The notes under the pieces are model-generated. The model worked only from the letters and a program-made list of their open reading frames with translations. It was not told the origin of the DNA and did not search any database. This document shows, piece after piece, positions 1 to 10,382 of a stretch of DNA of 64,000 nucleotides. The stretch's first letter is position 1. The number at the start of each line of letters is the position of its first letter. The position numbers were made by a program, and so were the translations under genes. The DNA lies in contig CM055076.1 of NCBI GenBank assembly GCA_029204045.2, forward strand, positions 11,570,069-11,634,068. The letters are read 5' to 3'. The stretch comes from Tillandsia leiboldiana. Taxonomy: Eukaryota; Streptophyta; Magnoliopsida; Poales; Bromeliaceae.

Positions 1-1777
1 ACACAAGAAATTCACTATCATGCATAGTCCTACTATAGCAGATTTAATGTACAGTCCATCAATCTTGGAGACAAGGCCACCCACCGGAGAACGCTAACAG
101 TCCAAAGTCCAACAGTTGAAAATACCAGGAGCAACAACCTTTACTAATCCACAGTCCCGATGGTCCAAAGACACTGAACAACTCCTCCTGGTACAAACAT
201 ACAGTCCAAAGTTACACTTTATTCCAAAAATATCCAAATACAACAATCTGCAGAAAATAGTCCTGAAGATCTGAAATTTCCACCTGCAGAACAGACTCCG
301 AAAAATCCGTTAAAAATACTTCTGTGATCCTCACGGCGAGACCTTCGAAACGGGTACCTGCACGTCAAATTCCGAGCCCCGTAGGCCGAGTTAAAAATTC
401 CACAACACAGGGTGCGCAAAACCTCACAACAACACAACTGTAACACTCTGCACAGTAAAGGGGGAAGAATATACCTTCGGGAAAGTCTCAGAAAAATCCC
501 CAAAAAATACGACAATAATCATCGCGACGAGTAGATGCAAAAAGTTTACAGGCTCGTCTCGATCTGACGCTCGAGCGCGGAGATAAAATTCCGGCAAGGG
601 GCTGCTTTCCATAAACTCCACCAGCAGAGAAGGGGGTTAAAAACGTACCAGAAACCCCAATAAAAGCTCAAATCCGAGAAAAGTGGGTAATACAGAAATC
701 GTAGATCTACCTCTCGTGAATCCAACGCCGTGGAAATCGCCCAAAAATACTGTCGGAATAGCTCTGTGGACCTCTCAGACCGAACTGCGACGATAACGGA
801 CCTTCGATGAAAGATCGTCGCTCTGTGCTACGATGTCGAAGTCATCGACGCCGCGGCTTCCAAAAATTCTGGGCCTCTGCCAAAAGATGCGGAACAAGCA
901 GAGCTCCAACTTTACTGAGGGTCTAAGGGCAGAGGAGTTTGGGAAAAGCCTCAACTCGGAGAGAGGAGGGGGGTATATATAGGCTCAACCAAAAAAAATC
1001 CAAAATTGGACTTTTGGGCCCAATTCCGGGCGCTCGGGGCATCCGGGCTGCTACAGTGTTGGGCCCGGCCCAACACTGTGCGCGCCCAGATTGCTCTGGA
1101 GCCGCCACATGGCCTCGCGGCTCTCCCCGCGCCCGGCGCACGCGCGCCCGTGAATCGCGGAGCGCCGCGTGGCCCGACAGGGCACCGTGGGGCGGCTGCG
1201 CCCGGCCAACCGCGGGGCGCCACGTGGCCCCCCCACGTCGCCCCCAACCGCCCGCCGTACGGTCACCTGCCCCCATCACTGCGTGGACTGCGCGCACAAG
1301 AGCCAGCCAGTCACGAGCCGCCACGTGTCCACCCTCCGGTCAATCGTACTCCGCGTCTTTTCCGTGGACCGCGCCCGCTGCGCCGGCCAACTGGTAGCCG
1401 CCACATGTCCAGCGCCCGGGTGTACGCCTCCGCGGTGGACCGAGCGGCTGCGCCTCCACCCGCCGCCGCGCTCCGCCGCCAGCCGCCGCCTCTCCGGCCG
1501 CCGGAACAGTGCCCACAAATCTCGAAATCTGTGTTTTCGCATCCGGGCTCCGAAAAATAAGTAAATAGTCCATCTTCATCGTTTTCGCGGGCTGAATCCA
1601 AATCCGATGTCCGTTTGGCCCAATTCCACTTCTAAAATTTTCCAAAGGCCTCCGGTTAAGCAAACTTGCTCCCATTTTACACTAGGAATCCATTTCTTGG
1701 GCCCGACACGCGCGCAAACACTCCCAGAAGCCACTAATCCATCAATAAACCCTTAAGAGGGGATTCAGGTCCTCATA
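1..1777 (-). mobile_element. 3' LTR of Tekay-like gypsy element O, cut by window start
   Basis: This LTR reads from 1777 down to 1 on the minus strand. It abuts the polypurine tract at 1778-1789, and its far end lies outside the window. Positions 1-1269 match 46372-47639, the last visible piece of O's other LTR, which proves LTR identity. The U3 part (about 1000-1540) is GC-rich and holds CACGTG at 1221 and 1322. A TATA box lies at 974-983. The tract-side terminus has decayed (plus strand CATA, where relatives have CACA). Long GC-rich open frames here are chance frames. Assignment to a Tekay/Del-like lineage is inferred from LTR size and the GAGGACGAAA box. Confidence 0.88.
974..983 (-). promoter_or_regulatory. 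TATA box of O 3' LTR
   Basis: The minus strand reads CCTATATATA with GC-rich U3 upstream (higher coordinates) and a pyrimidine-rich CCCCCCTCCTCTCTCC stretch downstream. The same box is at 47345-47354 in the other LTR. Transcription start is inferred about 30 nt toward lower coordinates. Confidence 0.7.
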
Positions 1778-1789
1778 TCCTCCCCCACT
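1778..1789 (-). other. Polypurine tract of O
   Basis: The minus strand reads AGTGGGGGAGGA directly before the 3' LTR. It is preceded by the TTTCGAGGACGAAA box (plus about 1796-1820) typical of plant Tekay/Reina-type gypsy elements. It would prime plus-strand DNA synthesis. Confidence 0.88.
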
Positions 1790-2747
1790 AAAAGAAAGTT
1801 TCATCCTCGAAACTAACATGGCTCAAAAGGGAGTCTCCAAGCCAAAGGTAAGTATCCAACAACACAGTCTCCAACTCCCCAGTCGCTACTCACTCTCCAC
1901 AATGCGAATCCAAAGCTGGAAAAACCTCAGGAACTCCATAAACTGGGGACAAGGAAGAACAGTCAACTCTACTCGTCCAAACTAAACGAATTACGCCAAC
2001 ACAACCAACAAGAAAGGTAAAGGTCCCACCAGCAGGAAAGTCATCAACTCCAACTCTCTATTTAGAAAACCACTGAAATTCACGAAAAGTCCGAAAATTC
2101 CGAAAAGACCAGTGCCTTCGCCCCAATCAAACAAGAACAGGTTCGGGCACTGTCTCCATTTCTGGAGTAGCCTTTCGAAGCTTTCGTCCTGTTCGTAAAT
2201 TTCAGCATAAGGGCGAGAAAAGGGGAGATAAGTGTTGATGCCGTTCCTGCTGTGGCTACAAAAATGAAAGCTACGATCTATCCGTGACCCCTAGAGACAC
2301 AACCCTATCCGAGACCCCTAGAGATACAACCTCTAGTCCTAGGCGTCACCTACGCTCAACAGGTAGCACCTAAACCAAAACCGCTGAAGCCACTGCGGCA
2401 GGAAGGATACCTCAGTGACCTGTGAAAATGATCTCCTGTTGTCCAACTCGCGGGAAGGTCACTGTTCTCATTCCACAATCAATCGCTGCACGATACCGCA
2501 CCAATCGGTCCATCCCGTGTGCTCAATTTGAGTCGTGGAGCTGCAACTGAACCGTCACACCTGCCGGTGTACTTCCCAAATCTCAACTGTCCTGATCATG
2601 CCCCAAAATCCTCCTTTGCTCGTATGATACTGTGAAGAATCCAATAGCTAATGCATGAAGTAAAATTTCCTAACCCTTATCCATGCCGAGATGCAAAAGC
2701 CCTACTAACATATGCAGAAGGATGCAGCGGTATCCAAAAAGCTCAAC
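1790..2747 (-). other. O 3' internal region with pol deleted
   Basis: About 960 bp separate the end of gag/start of protease from the polypurine tract. Reverse transcriptase, RNase H and integrase, which should occupy about 3.5 kb, are absent. The tract-proximal 200 bp resemble the same region of B and C. I see no coding similarity in the rest, so O is an internally deleted, non-autonomous copy. Confidence 0.7.
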
Positions 2748-4176
2748 TCAGCTGACAGAAAATAAAGTCATACCTGCGGCGATAGGATCTGCTGCCGGGG
2801 TGCCCTCCACCAGGGCTGGATAAACCCGTCCACTGGGTGCTGAAGATCGTCGTCCCGTCTGTCCCGACGTCATACCCCACTCTGTCTGACGGTGTACCGG
2901 AGGGGCTTCCGCTTCCTGAACAGGCAAGGGGGGTGCTGTAGCAAGGGGTCGCACTGACAGAATGGCTCGGGGACAAGCTGCTTGAAAATGTCCCAACTCT
3001 CCACAAAGGAAACACCGTCCCTGTCTCTGGTCACACTACGACGGTGGATGAGGCCCGCCACAGATGACACACCGCTCTTGACGCTGCTGCCGAAACTGCT
3101 GTCGCTGTTGATACTGCGCTTCCTGCGGGGGGGCCCACCAGATCTCTGGCGCCTCTGAAACCCACGACCCTCAGGGTGAGATTGTGAAGGTCTCGGAGGT
3201 GCCAGCCGACTCGTCTGTCCCTCATCAACCGGTGCTGGGCGCTTCGCCCCTGGAATCACTGCGAGAGCTGGAGCCACCTCATCCATCACCGCCTCTCCAC
3301 GCTCAACGTAGAGTGCCTGCTCCACAGACGCGTCCAAAGTCTGCAGTCTGCGTGAACAGACGAACTGATAAATCTCCCGGCGCAAACCTCGCTCAGACAT
3401 GTAAATCCGATGCGCCTCGTCCCTGGCCGCGTGCGGTACACAGGCCAACCACTGGTTGAAGTCCGCGATGTACTCATGCACGGGCCGATCTCCCTGTCGG
3501 AGATTCTTCAGCTGCTCCTCCAACCTCTGCCTGACGCTCTCCGGGAAAAAGGCTCCAAGAAGTAAACTGCGGAACTCCGCCCAAGTAAGAAGCTGGGTCC
3601 CAGGTGGACCGATAGTCGCACTCGGCGCCACCAAGCCTCAGCAATGTGCTCCAACAAGTTTGTTGCCAAAAGAACCTGAAATCGCTCCTCAATAAAAAGG
3701 GTCTCAAAGAGTTGCTCCATCGCTGTGATCCAAGACTCTGACTCCCACGGCTCCAAGCTCAATCCTGCAAATCGGGGTGGATCAGACTGCTGGGACTGGC
3801 TCCATCGACCGATGATGTCCCAAAGCTCATATATTATCCGCTATCCACCCTGCCTCGGTGCCTCGGCACTACTCGTCGGCACGGAGGGTGCTGCTCGCTT
3901 AATCGGTGCCACTGGTACAACTGGAGATGCCACTGCGTTGGAAGAATATGCTGGAGAACACTCAGGCGGTGCTACAACTAGCTGTGCTCTCTGCTCCGAC
4001 AGGTGCATCAAACGTTCCATGGCCTCCTCCTGGCGTCGGACAACCTCCGACATCTGTGCCATATAGGCCTGTGACTCCTGGGTCTCGCTCTGCTCTGATA
4101 ACTCTGCCTCCCGCTGCTCGAGTTCCTGATCTAATGCAGGATGTGCCCTCTTCACTGCACGACGTCTCAGGGGCAT
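2748..4176 (-). pseudogene. gag: O gag pseudogene (Ty3/gypsy Gag, frameshifted)
   Basis: Start ATG is 4176-4174, 92 nt after the leader hairpin. The N-terminal frame (4176-3841) begins MPLRRRAVKR and carries a Glu/Gln-rich helix. The retrotransposon-Gag core follows in shifted frames: WITAMEQLFETLFIEERFQV at about 3730, then LTWAEFRSLLLGAFFPESV and LRQGDRPVHEYIADF at about 3590-3470. A CCHC knuckle CFLCGELGHFQAACP lies near 3010-2965. The frame ends at the first protease residues (AAGMTLFS) near 2750. At least three frame changes break it. The order of parts matches E's gag at 48296-49600. It would have made the virus-like particle shell and bound RNA; it is not functional now. Confidence 0.85.
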
Positions 4177-4267
4177 CGAAATCCACTGCACAATAACAAA
4201 CATCAGGACACAACAACCATTCGACCCAATCCAGCGAGAGTCTAAGACATGTCATCCATTCCACAGC

Positions 4268-4293
4268 ATTATGTTGTCTGCAGCCAACATAAT
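4268..4293 (-). other. Leader hairpin of O with CTGCAG loop
   Basis: The minus strand folds as stem ATTATGTTG / CAACATAAT (9 bp) with loop GCTGCAGA. The loop contains the self-complementary CTGCAG. It lies 158 nt downstream of the primer site and 92 nt before the gag ATG. The same structure is in C (25096-25121), B (33378-33403) and E (48182-48207). A dimerisation or packaging role is inferred by analogy with retroviral kissing loops. Confidence 0.65.
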
Positions 4294-4450
4294 CGCTTAG
4301 GAGAATAAACATGCCAATCACTCATCCCATCTCTTGGGAGAGGTATAAAACTCAATCAGGACTCTCGCTAAAAGTCACGACTCTCACGTAGTCATCCTAA
4401 TGTCCAACCACAAGCCTAGGGTTTCTAAGTCCACAATGACCTACAACCTA

Positions 4451-4463
4451 GGCTCTGATACCA
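4451..4463 (-). other. Primer binding site of O (tRNA-iMet type)
   Basis: The minus strand reads TGGTATCAGAGCC, 8 nt after the LTR end at 4472. This is the classic plant initiator-Met tRNA primer site, and it fixes O's orientation as minus. Confidence 0.93.
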
Positions 4464-4471
4464 CTCTAATC

Positions 4472-5587
4472 TGTCACGCCCCGGGGTCGAAACTGCGACC
4501 CGGGCTCGTCAACAGATCCGCCGCCCATACGTTGAACCCCGTATAGACGAAGCGTCAAACCTGCAAAAGAAAGATACTATACTAAACAGATCTCAGAGCT
4601 AAAAAGTAAAAGCTGAAATAAAATAAATACAACTCCAAGTCCTCACCAAAAGTACATAAGTCTCTCAACTATGAAAGAAAAGTACAACTCTATACCTCAT
4701 TACAAAGGTCTCTCAACAAGAAACTCTCAAAATATAAAAAGGGTACGTCTACTCTCTGGACGACGACTGGTAGGGATCTAGCTCGCGACTCCCTTACCTC
4801 GATCTGAAGAAGCAGCAGCTGGAGCAGCAGGAATAGGAGCAGAAGTCCCTGGGGAAAAAGACACCACGACGGGTGTGAGAACTATATCCCACAGTAGTTC
4901 TCAGTGGGTGCCGCCAACAAGCCCGACGGTCTGCCCACTAAGTCTACTAGAGGCATGAAGTAACAAATGAAATACTGAAGGGAAAAGCTGGAAAAGAATA
5001 ACTCTACAGCTACTAGACTCCACTCAGCCCCCATGCATGAGTGCAACAATAAAAGTATCCGACCGAACAAACCCAATCGAATGAACCGGTATAAAACCCG
5101 GTACTGCCTGCTCTGTCATCAATCTCAGGAACTCAGTATCTCCACTATCCAAATGACCGGAACCCAACACGGTCTGACCGGAACCCAACACGGTCTAAAG
5201 CCTACTCCGGAGTGGCACTCGAGGGGAGCGACCCACACGAGTAAAGTAACTCTGTCATTTGTATCACAAGTATCTCAATATAGCAGGACTGGATCACGAC
5301 TCTGATCAAAGTAGGAAAAATCAATCCACTCACAGCACAAAACACACTGGCTGGAGATACTCCACAGCCGGGATCGACCCACAACTCAGGGCTAACAAAA
5401 CTGGTCGGACAACACTCAACGACCCGAGACCACCGTCAACCCCAACGGTTCCTAATAACAGAACATCAAACTCTCAAATAACACAGGAAGAACCGACACC
5501 ATAAGGGTTTGGAAAACCCGATAGGTCGGTGCTTAGAACCCTATCAAACAAGAACAGACTCTAGGCTCCGCCTATCGAAGTTCCCGA
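4472..5587 (-). mobile_element. O 5' LTR, segment 1
   Basis: Starts TGTCACGCCCCGGGG on plus, which is the 3' terminus of the LTR on minus. It is followed by LTR body resembling those of B and C, for example the CACTCGAGGGGAGCGACCCA block at about 5216. It stops at 5587, where TRG1 inserted with duplication CCCGA (5583-5587). It continues at 11647. Confidence 0.85.
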
Positions 5588-5933
5588 TGTTACGGCTTTT
5601 TTGTGTTGGCATATTTCGTGAGTTGAGTCGGAGTCTTGAAGTGGTCAAATTGTCAATCAGCAATCAAAGACTCAGAGAAGATTCAACAAGAGCTCAACTT
5701 GACACTCAGTGTTTTGAGTCTTGAAGATTGAAGTTGAAGAATTGTGTATCATATACATCAATCTCAAGGAAAATAGATTCGGATTGATCAGGTGCGTTTA
5801 ACTAAATAATTTTGGTGATCCGAATACATTTATGTAGTTTAGAATCACTTCGATAAGTTTTCATTGCTTAAAAATAAAAAACTGGACAAATTGGATGTTC
5901 AGAGTCCGAATCAGAATTCCAGTCCTGAACCAG

Positions 5934-6117
5934 TCCGGATCAGAATTTCAGTTCGGGCCCAGAACTGTTTTTTCAGGAAAATTGCTGAAAAAAAGACGAC
6001 AGTCCTGATCCAGTCCGGATCAGAATAACAGTCCGGACTGAAATCCACGGTCCGGACCCCGAACCTTGTTTTTTCAGGAATTGCTGAAAAAAGACGACAG
6101 TCCTGAACCAGTCCGGA
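5934..6117 (+). promoter_or_regulatory. TCCGGA palindrome array in TRG1 5' LTR
   Basis: TCCGGA occurs at 5934, 6014, 6032, 6051 and 6112. Flanks make GTCCGGAC-like palindromes, with one followed by CCCCGAAC. The 18- and 19-bp steps parallel the paired GATCCGGATC sites of TRG2 and F. The copy in LTR2 lies at about 10729-10912. It sits 67-250 bp upstream of the TATA box, so a transcriptional role is inferred. Confidence 0.6.
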
Positions 6118-6183
6118 CCGTCGTGCGGGAAAAAATCTGTTAAGTCAGTTTTCGATGCTTATCTCTTTCCAAAGGTTTCTAAC

Positions 6184-6193
6184 CTATAAATAG
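6184..6193 (+). promoter_or_regulatory. TATA box of TRG1 5' LTR
   Basis: CTATAAATAG followed by ACACTTAGGG. The same box is at 10979-10988 (LTR2), 40304-40313 (TRG2) and 62553-62562 (F). The transcript would start about 30 nt downstream, placing the hairpin array in the RNA leader. Confidence 0.8.
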
Positions 6194-6430
6194 ACACTTA
6201 GGGTTTCTCAAGAACTACCGATTAATTTATAAAACACTTGAGAGCAACCCTAGAGGCTAGGTTTTTATCGTTCTTCTTTATAGCCTCTTTTAGGTCAATT
6301 CGACGGTTCTTCCAAGATCTATCTTTTGTCGAATTGATCTAGTCTTTGCTTAGAGATTCCTTATACGGTTCCTCAATGATAATCTAAGCAAAGGATCACC
6401 ATCGAAGCCAATATTTCTATCGGCTAAGTT

Positions 6431-6536
6431 TGCGTCGTGGATTCGACGTAGCATCGTGGATTCGGTGTGTTGAAGGCGTTTCGTGGATTCGAAACGTGTG
6501 CTCGTGGATTCGAGTGGCGTTCGTGGATTCGAACGT
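6431..6536 (+). other. Array of five TGGATT-loop mini-hairpins (TRG1 LTR1)
   Basis: Loop TGGATT recurs at 6438, 6457, 6484, 6505 and 6524. The stems differ but stay paired: CGTCG/CGACG, CATCG/CGGTG (one G-T pair), GTTTCG/CGAAAC, CTCG/CGAG and GTTCG/CGAAC. Most extend 1-3 further pairs, allowing G-T. It lies about 250 nt downstream of the TATA box, hence in the transcribed leader. An RNA role such as Gag binding or packaging is inference. Confidence 0.75.
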
Positions 6537-6848
6537 GTGCAGTGGAAGTGCAATCGGTGAGTGCAAGATCCGAAGAAGTTGAAGGAGGGGTTTGAGTCCG
6601 TGGAGTCGGTAATCACCTTGTTATTCTTCTATTCTTAGTGGATTGTTATTGCATGTTGGTCCCGTGGTTTTTCTCTTGGATTGGAGTTTCCACGTATATC
6701 TCGGTGTGCTGTTTTTTATTTCCGCATTGGTTTTTATTTTGCACTGAGATTGGTTTTATAAGTATTACACCTATTCACCCCCCCTCTAGTTGTTTGATAG
6801 TACCTATTTAGATCCTGTGGATCCTTAAATATATTAAAAACCAACAAG

Positions 6849-6860
6849 TGGTATCAGAGC
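6849..6860 (+). other. Primer binding site of TRG1
   Basis: TGGTATCAGAGC begins two bases after the LTR end CCAACA. It is the initiator-Met tRNA site of Sirevirus-like copia elements. Confidence 0.93.
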
Positions 6861-6880
6861 GGGTTTTAGGTTTATCTATC

Positions 6881-8828
6881 ATGTCGGGTGAAAGTGGTAA
6901 TATTTTTAGACCTCCTCTTTTTGATGGGACTAATTATGCTTATTGGAAAGTACGGATGAGAGCTTTTCTCATCGCAATTGATGAGCGGGTATGGCAATCC
7001 GTAGAATACGGTTGGGTTCATCCTGTTGAGGAAGTAGGAAATTCTACTATCCCAAAACCTCGCTCTAGATGGTCCAAAGAGGAATTCGAAAGATCTTCTT
7101 ACAATGGGAAAGGTATGAACGCTCTATTTAATTCTCTTTCCTCGACTGAGTTCACACGAATTTCCGCGTGTGAAACCGCGAAGGAAATTTGGGATATTCT
7201 CAAAATTACACATGAGGGTACTAATCTAGTAAAAATTCAAAAACTCCAGATGCTTACAAGTCAATTTGACTCTATTCATATGGAAGAGCATGAATTATTT
7301 ACAGATTATTACACTAGACTTCAAGATGTAATCAATACTTGTGCTAATTTAGGAGAAAAGATCCCGGAGTCGAGAGTTGTAAGAAAGATACTTCGGACTC
7401 TTCCGGAACGGTTTAGGGCAAAGGTTACCGCCATTGAAACCGTTAGTCATCCGGATGAGATGAGAGTAGAGGAATTAGTAGGTGCTTTACAAACTTATGA
7501 GATGACTTTTCCTACTAATCAAGTTTCTTCCAAGTCTTCTTCTAAGCTTACAGGTGTTGCATTCAAATCAACAAAGGAAGAAGATGGCGAATCAAGTTCC
7601 GACGATGTTTGCCGATTTTGAAGAACAATTGGCGCAGATCATAAAGAAATTTCGTCAGAAGTTTTGGAAGAATCGAACCGATAGATCTTCATCCTCGAAA
7701 CCATCTAAAGGATCATCGGGTTCTAAATCCTCTAACCTCAAAAGCTTTGCAAAACCTTCTAAGGAAAAAGATGAATTCGAAGGGGAAATCCGATGTTATA
7801 GATGCAAAGGCTACGACCATATTTCAACGGATTGTCCTTCTCCGAAATCATATAAAAAGAAGGCTTTGCAAGCGAAAACTTGGGACGATTCCACTTCTAA
7901 TGAATCGACCTCAAGTAAAGAGGAAAAAGTCGTTGCCTTTCATGCCTCTCAAATTCCCTCTTCTAATGTTTGCTTATCATCTTTAATCACTGACTCTATT
8001 CCCTTGATTTTGCATGAAACATCAACATCCGGCGGAGAGTCATCAAGTGAGGGGGAGTCGGACGAAGAAGAACTCGTTGAGGCATATCAACAACTTCTTA
8101 CGGAATCAAAGAAGATGGCCAAGCATATTAAGAAGTTGAGGAAGCAACGACTTGAGATTCAAGACGAGAATCATGCTTTAAAGATAAAACTTCATGATCT
8201 CGAGGAGGAACGAGAACGTTTATTGGATAACAATAAAATCCTCCAAGAAGAGCGAAACCAATCGGAGACAAACGCTAAATCATATATGGACAAGATTGGT
8301 TTTCTAGAAAAATAGTTTGAGGAAATTCATGTCACCAACCAAGCTTTGACCAAGCAAGTTCATCAACTCAAATCCGACATACAAAGGCTTTCAACCGGTT
8401 CCAAAAACATTGACCGTATGTCCGGATTAGGTCAAACAAGCAAAGTTGGTTTGGGTTTTAAAAAGAACCAAACTGTGAAGGCTTCAAGTTCCACAACTAA
8501 ATTGAAAGGAAGAACTTGTCACCAATGTGGACTTGAAGGACACTTGATGAAGACGTGCCCAAAAAAGAGAAAGAGGAATTCTTCGGCAACTTCATCTACG
8601 GAGCGAACTCAATGGAATCAAAAGACACATCAATTCAATAGAGTTCACTCAAACCACCAAAGGTCCGAGCCACAACATCAATCATACAAGTGGATCATTG
8701 CGAGGCAAAGACCTAAGGTGGATCAACAGTCAAAGCTGTCATCTCCAAACCACAATGAATCAAGACAACCCAAAATCCGACGATTTTGGATTCGAAAAGG
8801 TTATTTCTTTCCTTGTCTTAAGTTCTAA
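6881..8828 (+). pseudogene. gag: TRG1 gag pseudogene (copia Gag)
   Basis: Start ATG 6881 (MSGESGN). Near the start is FDGTNYAYWKVRMRAFL, then a UBN2/Retrotran_gag_2-type core (LTSQFDSIHMEEHELFTDYY), a first CCHC knuckle (CYRCKGYDHISTDCP, about 7794), a Glu/Lys-rich coiled coil, and a second knuckle (CHQCGLEGHLMKTCP, about 8519). Compared with TRG2 it lacks about 8 bp near 7606, which shifts the frame. It also has TAG at 8313-8315 where TRG2 has CAG. The protein is therefore not made intact. Unlike an autonomous copia gag, no protease/pol follows the stop at 8826-8828. Confidence 0.92.
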
Positions 8829-10370
8829 ATAGCTTATGACTGTATGTAATGCTTTGATTGGTTTTCCTTTCATATTTTTCTGAATCTCTGCATTACATGT
8901 TTTCAATGCTCTTTGTTTTTATGTTTTATTTTTGAACAAAAGGGTTTTAACGAACAAGTGCATTGAATAAAAAGGGTTTCACTTTCAATCACTCCAATTA
9001 AATTTTATATAAATTATCAACTTTACTCCATAATCATAATTCTTGAAGATACCTCATTATAGGAGTTTTTGATAGTTATATACATCAAATTTTGGTAATC
9101 ATGTGTGATATTTAGATGATTAATCTATCTCGGTTGTGTGAGTTCTTTGTGATAAACATGAGACAACCGATAGACTAAAATTTGGGATTTAATTCTTTCA
9201 CATAAGAGATTGTGTTTTCTTACAAGGGTAATAAAATGAATTGCAAAAGATGTGGAAAGAGTTACATCCGAAAGGAGTGTGAAAACTACCACCACATGTT
9301 GGAAAGAGCTGCCACCCCGGTCGTCCGGTCTGTGTGTGAAGCTACCACATGTTTTGATGATTGAATTTTTTTTTTTTTGAAATTTTTAGTTGAAGCATTC
9401 GGAGATTCATATTCAAAGTTCTTATATTTTGAACAATCTCCTGGTTGGTATAAGGTGGGATAGTTAAAAGATGCTCAAAGAGCCACCCTTAGGTATTTTA
9501 GTGCATATCTCAATTTAGAAGGGTAAAATTAAAAATTGATGTCATTTGGAAATCTCTGTAAGTCATCTTTGTAAATCCGTTATATATTAATAGACTTTGG
9601 ATCTCAAGATTATTTTTGATGACTTGTGTCTGACGTATATAATATGAAAAACGGTTTATAATGTTTTACCTTTGTTTTTCATGATTTCGGAGTAAATCTT
9701 TTTAATTTTTGTAAAATTAATTGGATTGAATGACATCTATGTGATCTCATATTATTTTCAAGCACTTAAATTGTTTTCTTGATGGAATACAAATCGGTAA
9801 TTCAAATATATCAAAATCTGGATTTGTTTCAAAAAATTATTTGATTTTTGTTTTTGAGTACCGGTACGCAATCTGTGTTTTTGTTATATACCGGAACTGA
9901 GCTTTTATCTCTCTTTCTCTATGAACTAATGCTGTTAGTGATTTCCTTTTGTCTAGTATGTTCACTGTTTGACAATTTGTGACAAAAAGTGGGAGAAGAG
10001 AAATAGGGGAGAAGAGATCATCGAGATAGGGGGAGACGGAGATGAGATCATCGAGATAGGGGGAGATGATGAAAAAGGAGCCGAAAAACAAAAGAACCAA
10101 AAGGACGAATCAAATGTAGGATTTACATTTCTAACGACTAACGTTTGATTTTGATTGGAGTTTTGTTTTGCAGGATCTACATCACTTTAAGACTCCAAGT
10201 CCTAAGTCATAGAGTTTGTTCTAAGACTGGTTCAAATGTAATTTTTATTTATTGGATCTTTCACGCAAAGAAAGTCAATGTTTTGGTGATGACATTGAGT
10301 TTCGATTTTTTGGTTTAAGATGAGTGTCTTGAGCGTTTTATGTATTTTTGGGTTTTGTCACGAAATTGCC
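8829..10370 (+). other. TRG1 post-gag non-coding region
   Basis: AT-rich, with no pol and no long frame. It matches TRG2 43051-44690 throughout and F 58605-58870 over the first conserved block (about 9235-9510). A second polypurine-like run lies at about 9984-9999, near GACAATTTGTGACAAAAA. Multiple tracts before the 3' LTR are a Sirevirus habit. Confidence 0.7.
9244..9350 (+). other. Conserved structured block after TRG1 gag
   Basis: A segment of about 110 bp, nearly identical in TRG2 (43460-43570) and recognisable in F (58625-58736) and D (minus, about 63475-63590). It contains CCGG-TCGT-CCGG (9317-9328) as a small hairpin. ATGTGG near its start can pair with CCACAT near its end. The reading frame is not conserved in F, so it is probably a non-coding RNA or cis element; function unknown. 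Confidence 0.55.
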
Positions 10371-10382
10371 AAAGGGGGAGAT
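10371..10382 (+). other. Polypurine tract of TRG1
   Basis: AAAGGGGGAGAT immediately before LTR2, preceded by TTTTGTCACGAAATTGCC. The same arrangement occurs at 44691-44702 and 61966-61977. Confidence 0.92.

Larger units (their letters stand above)
5588..6846 (+). repeat. TRG1 5' LTR
   Basis: Begins TGTTACGG and ends CCAACA just before the primer site. Order: palindrome array (5934-6117), TATA (6184-6193), leader hairpins (6431-6536), then the TTCACCCCCCCTCTAG block near the end, common in Sirevirus-like LTRs. Confidence 0.93.

Noticed and set aside
923..1675. Long GC-rich Arg/Pro/Ala-rich open frames on both strands (also about 18000-18440, 28170-29540, 29570-30100, 36500-37350, 53360-53990)
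   Set aside because: Chance frames in GC-rich U3 regions, overlapping on both strands and not preserved between LTR copies.
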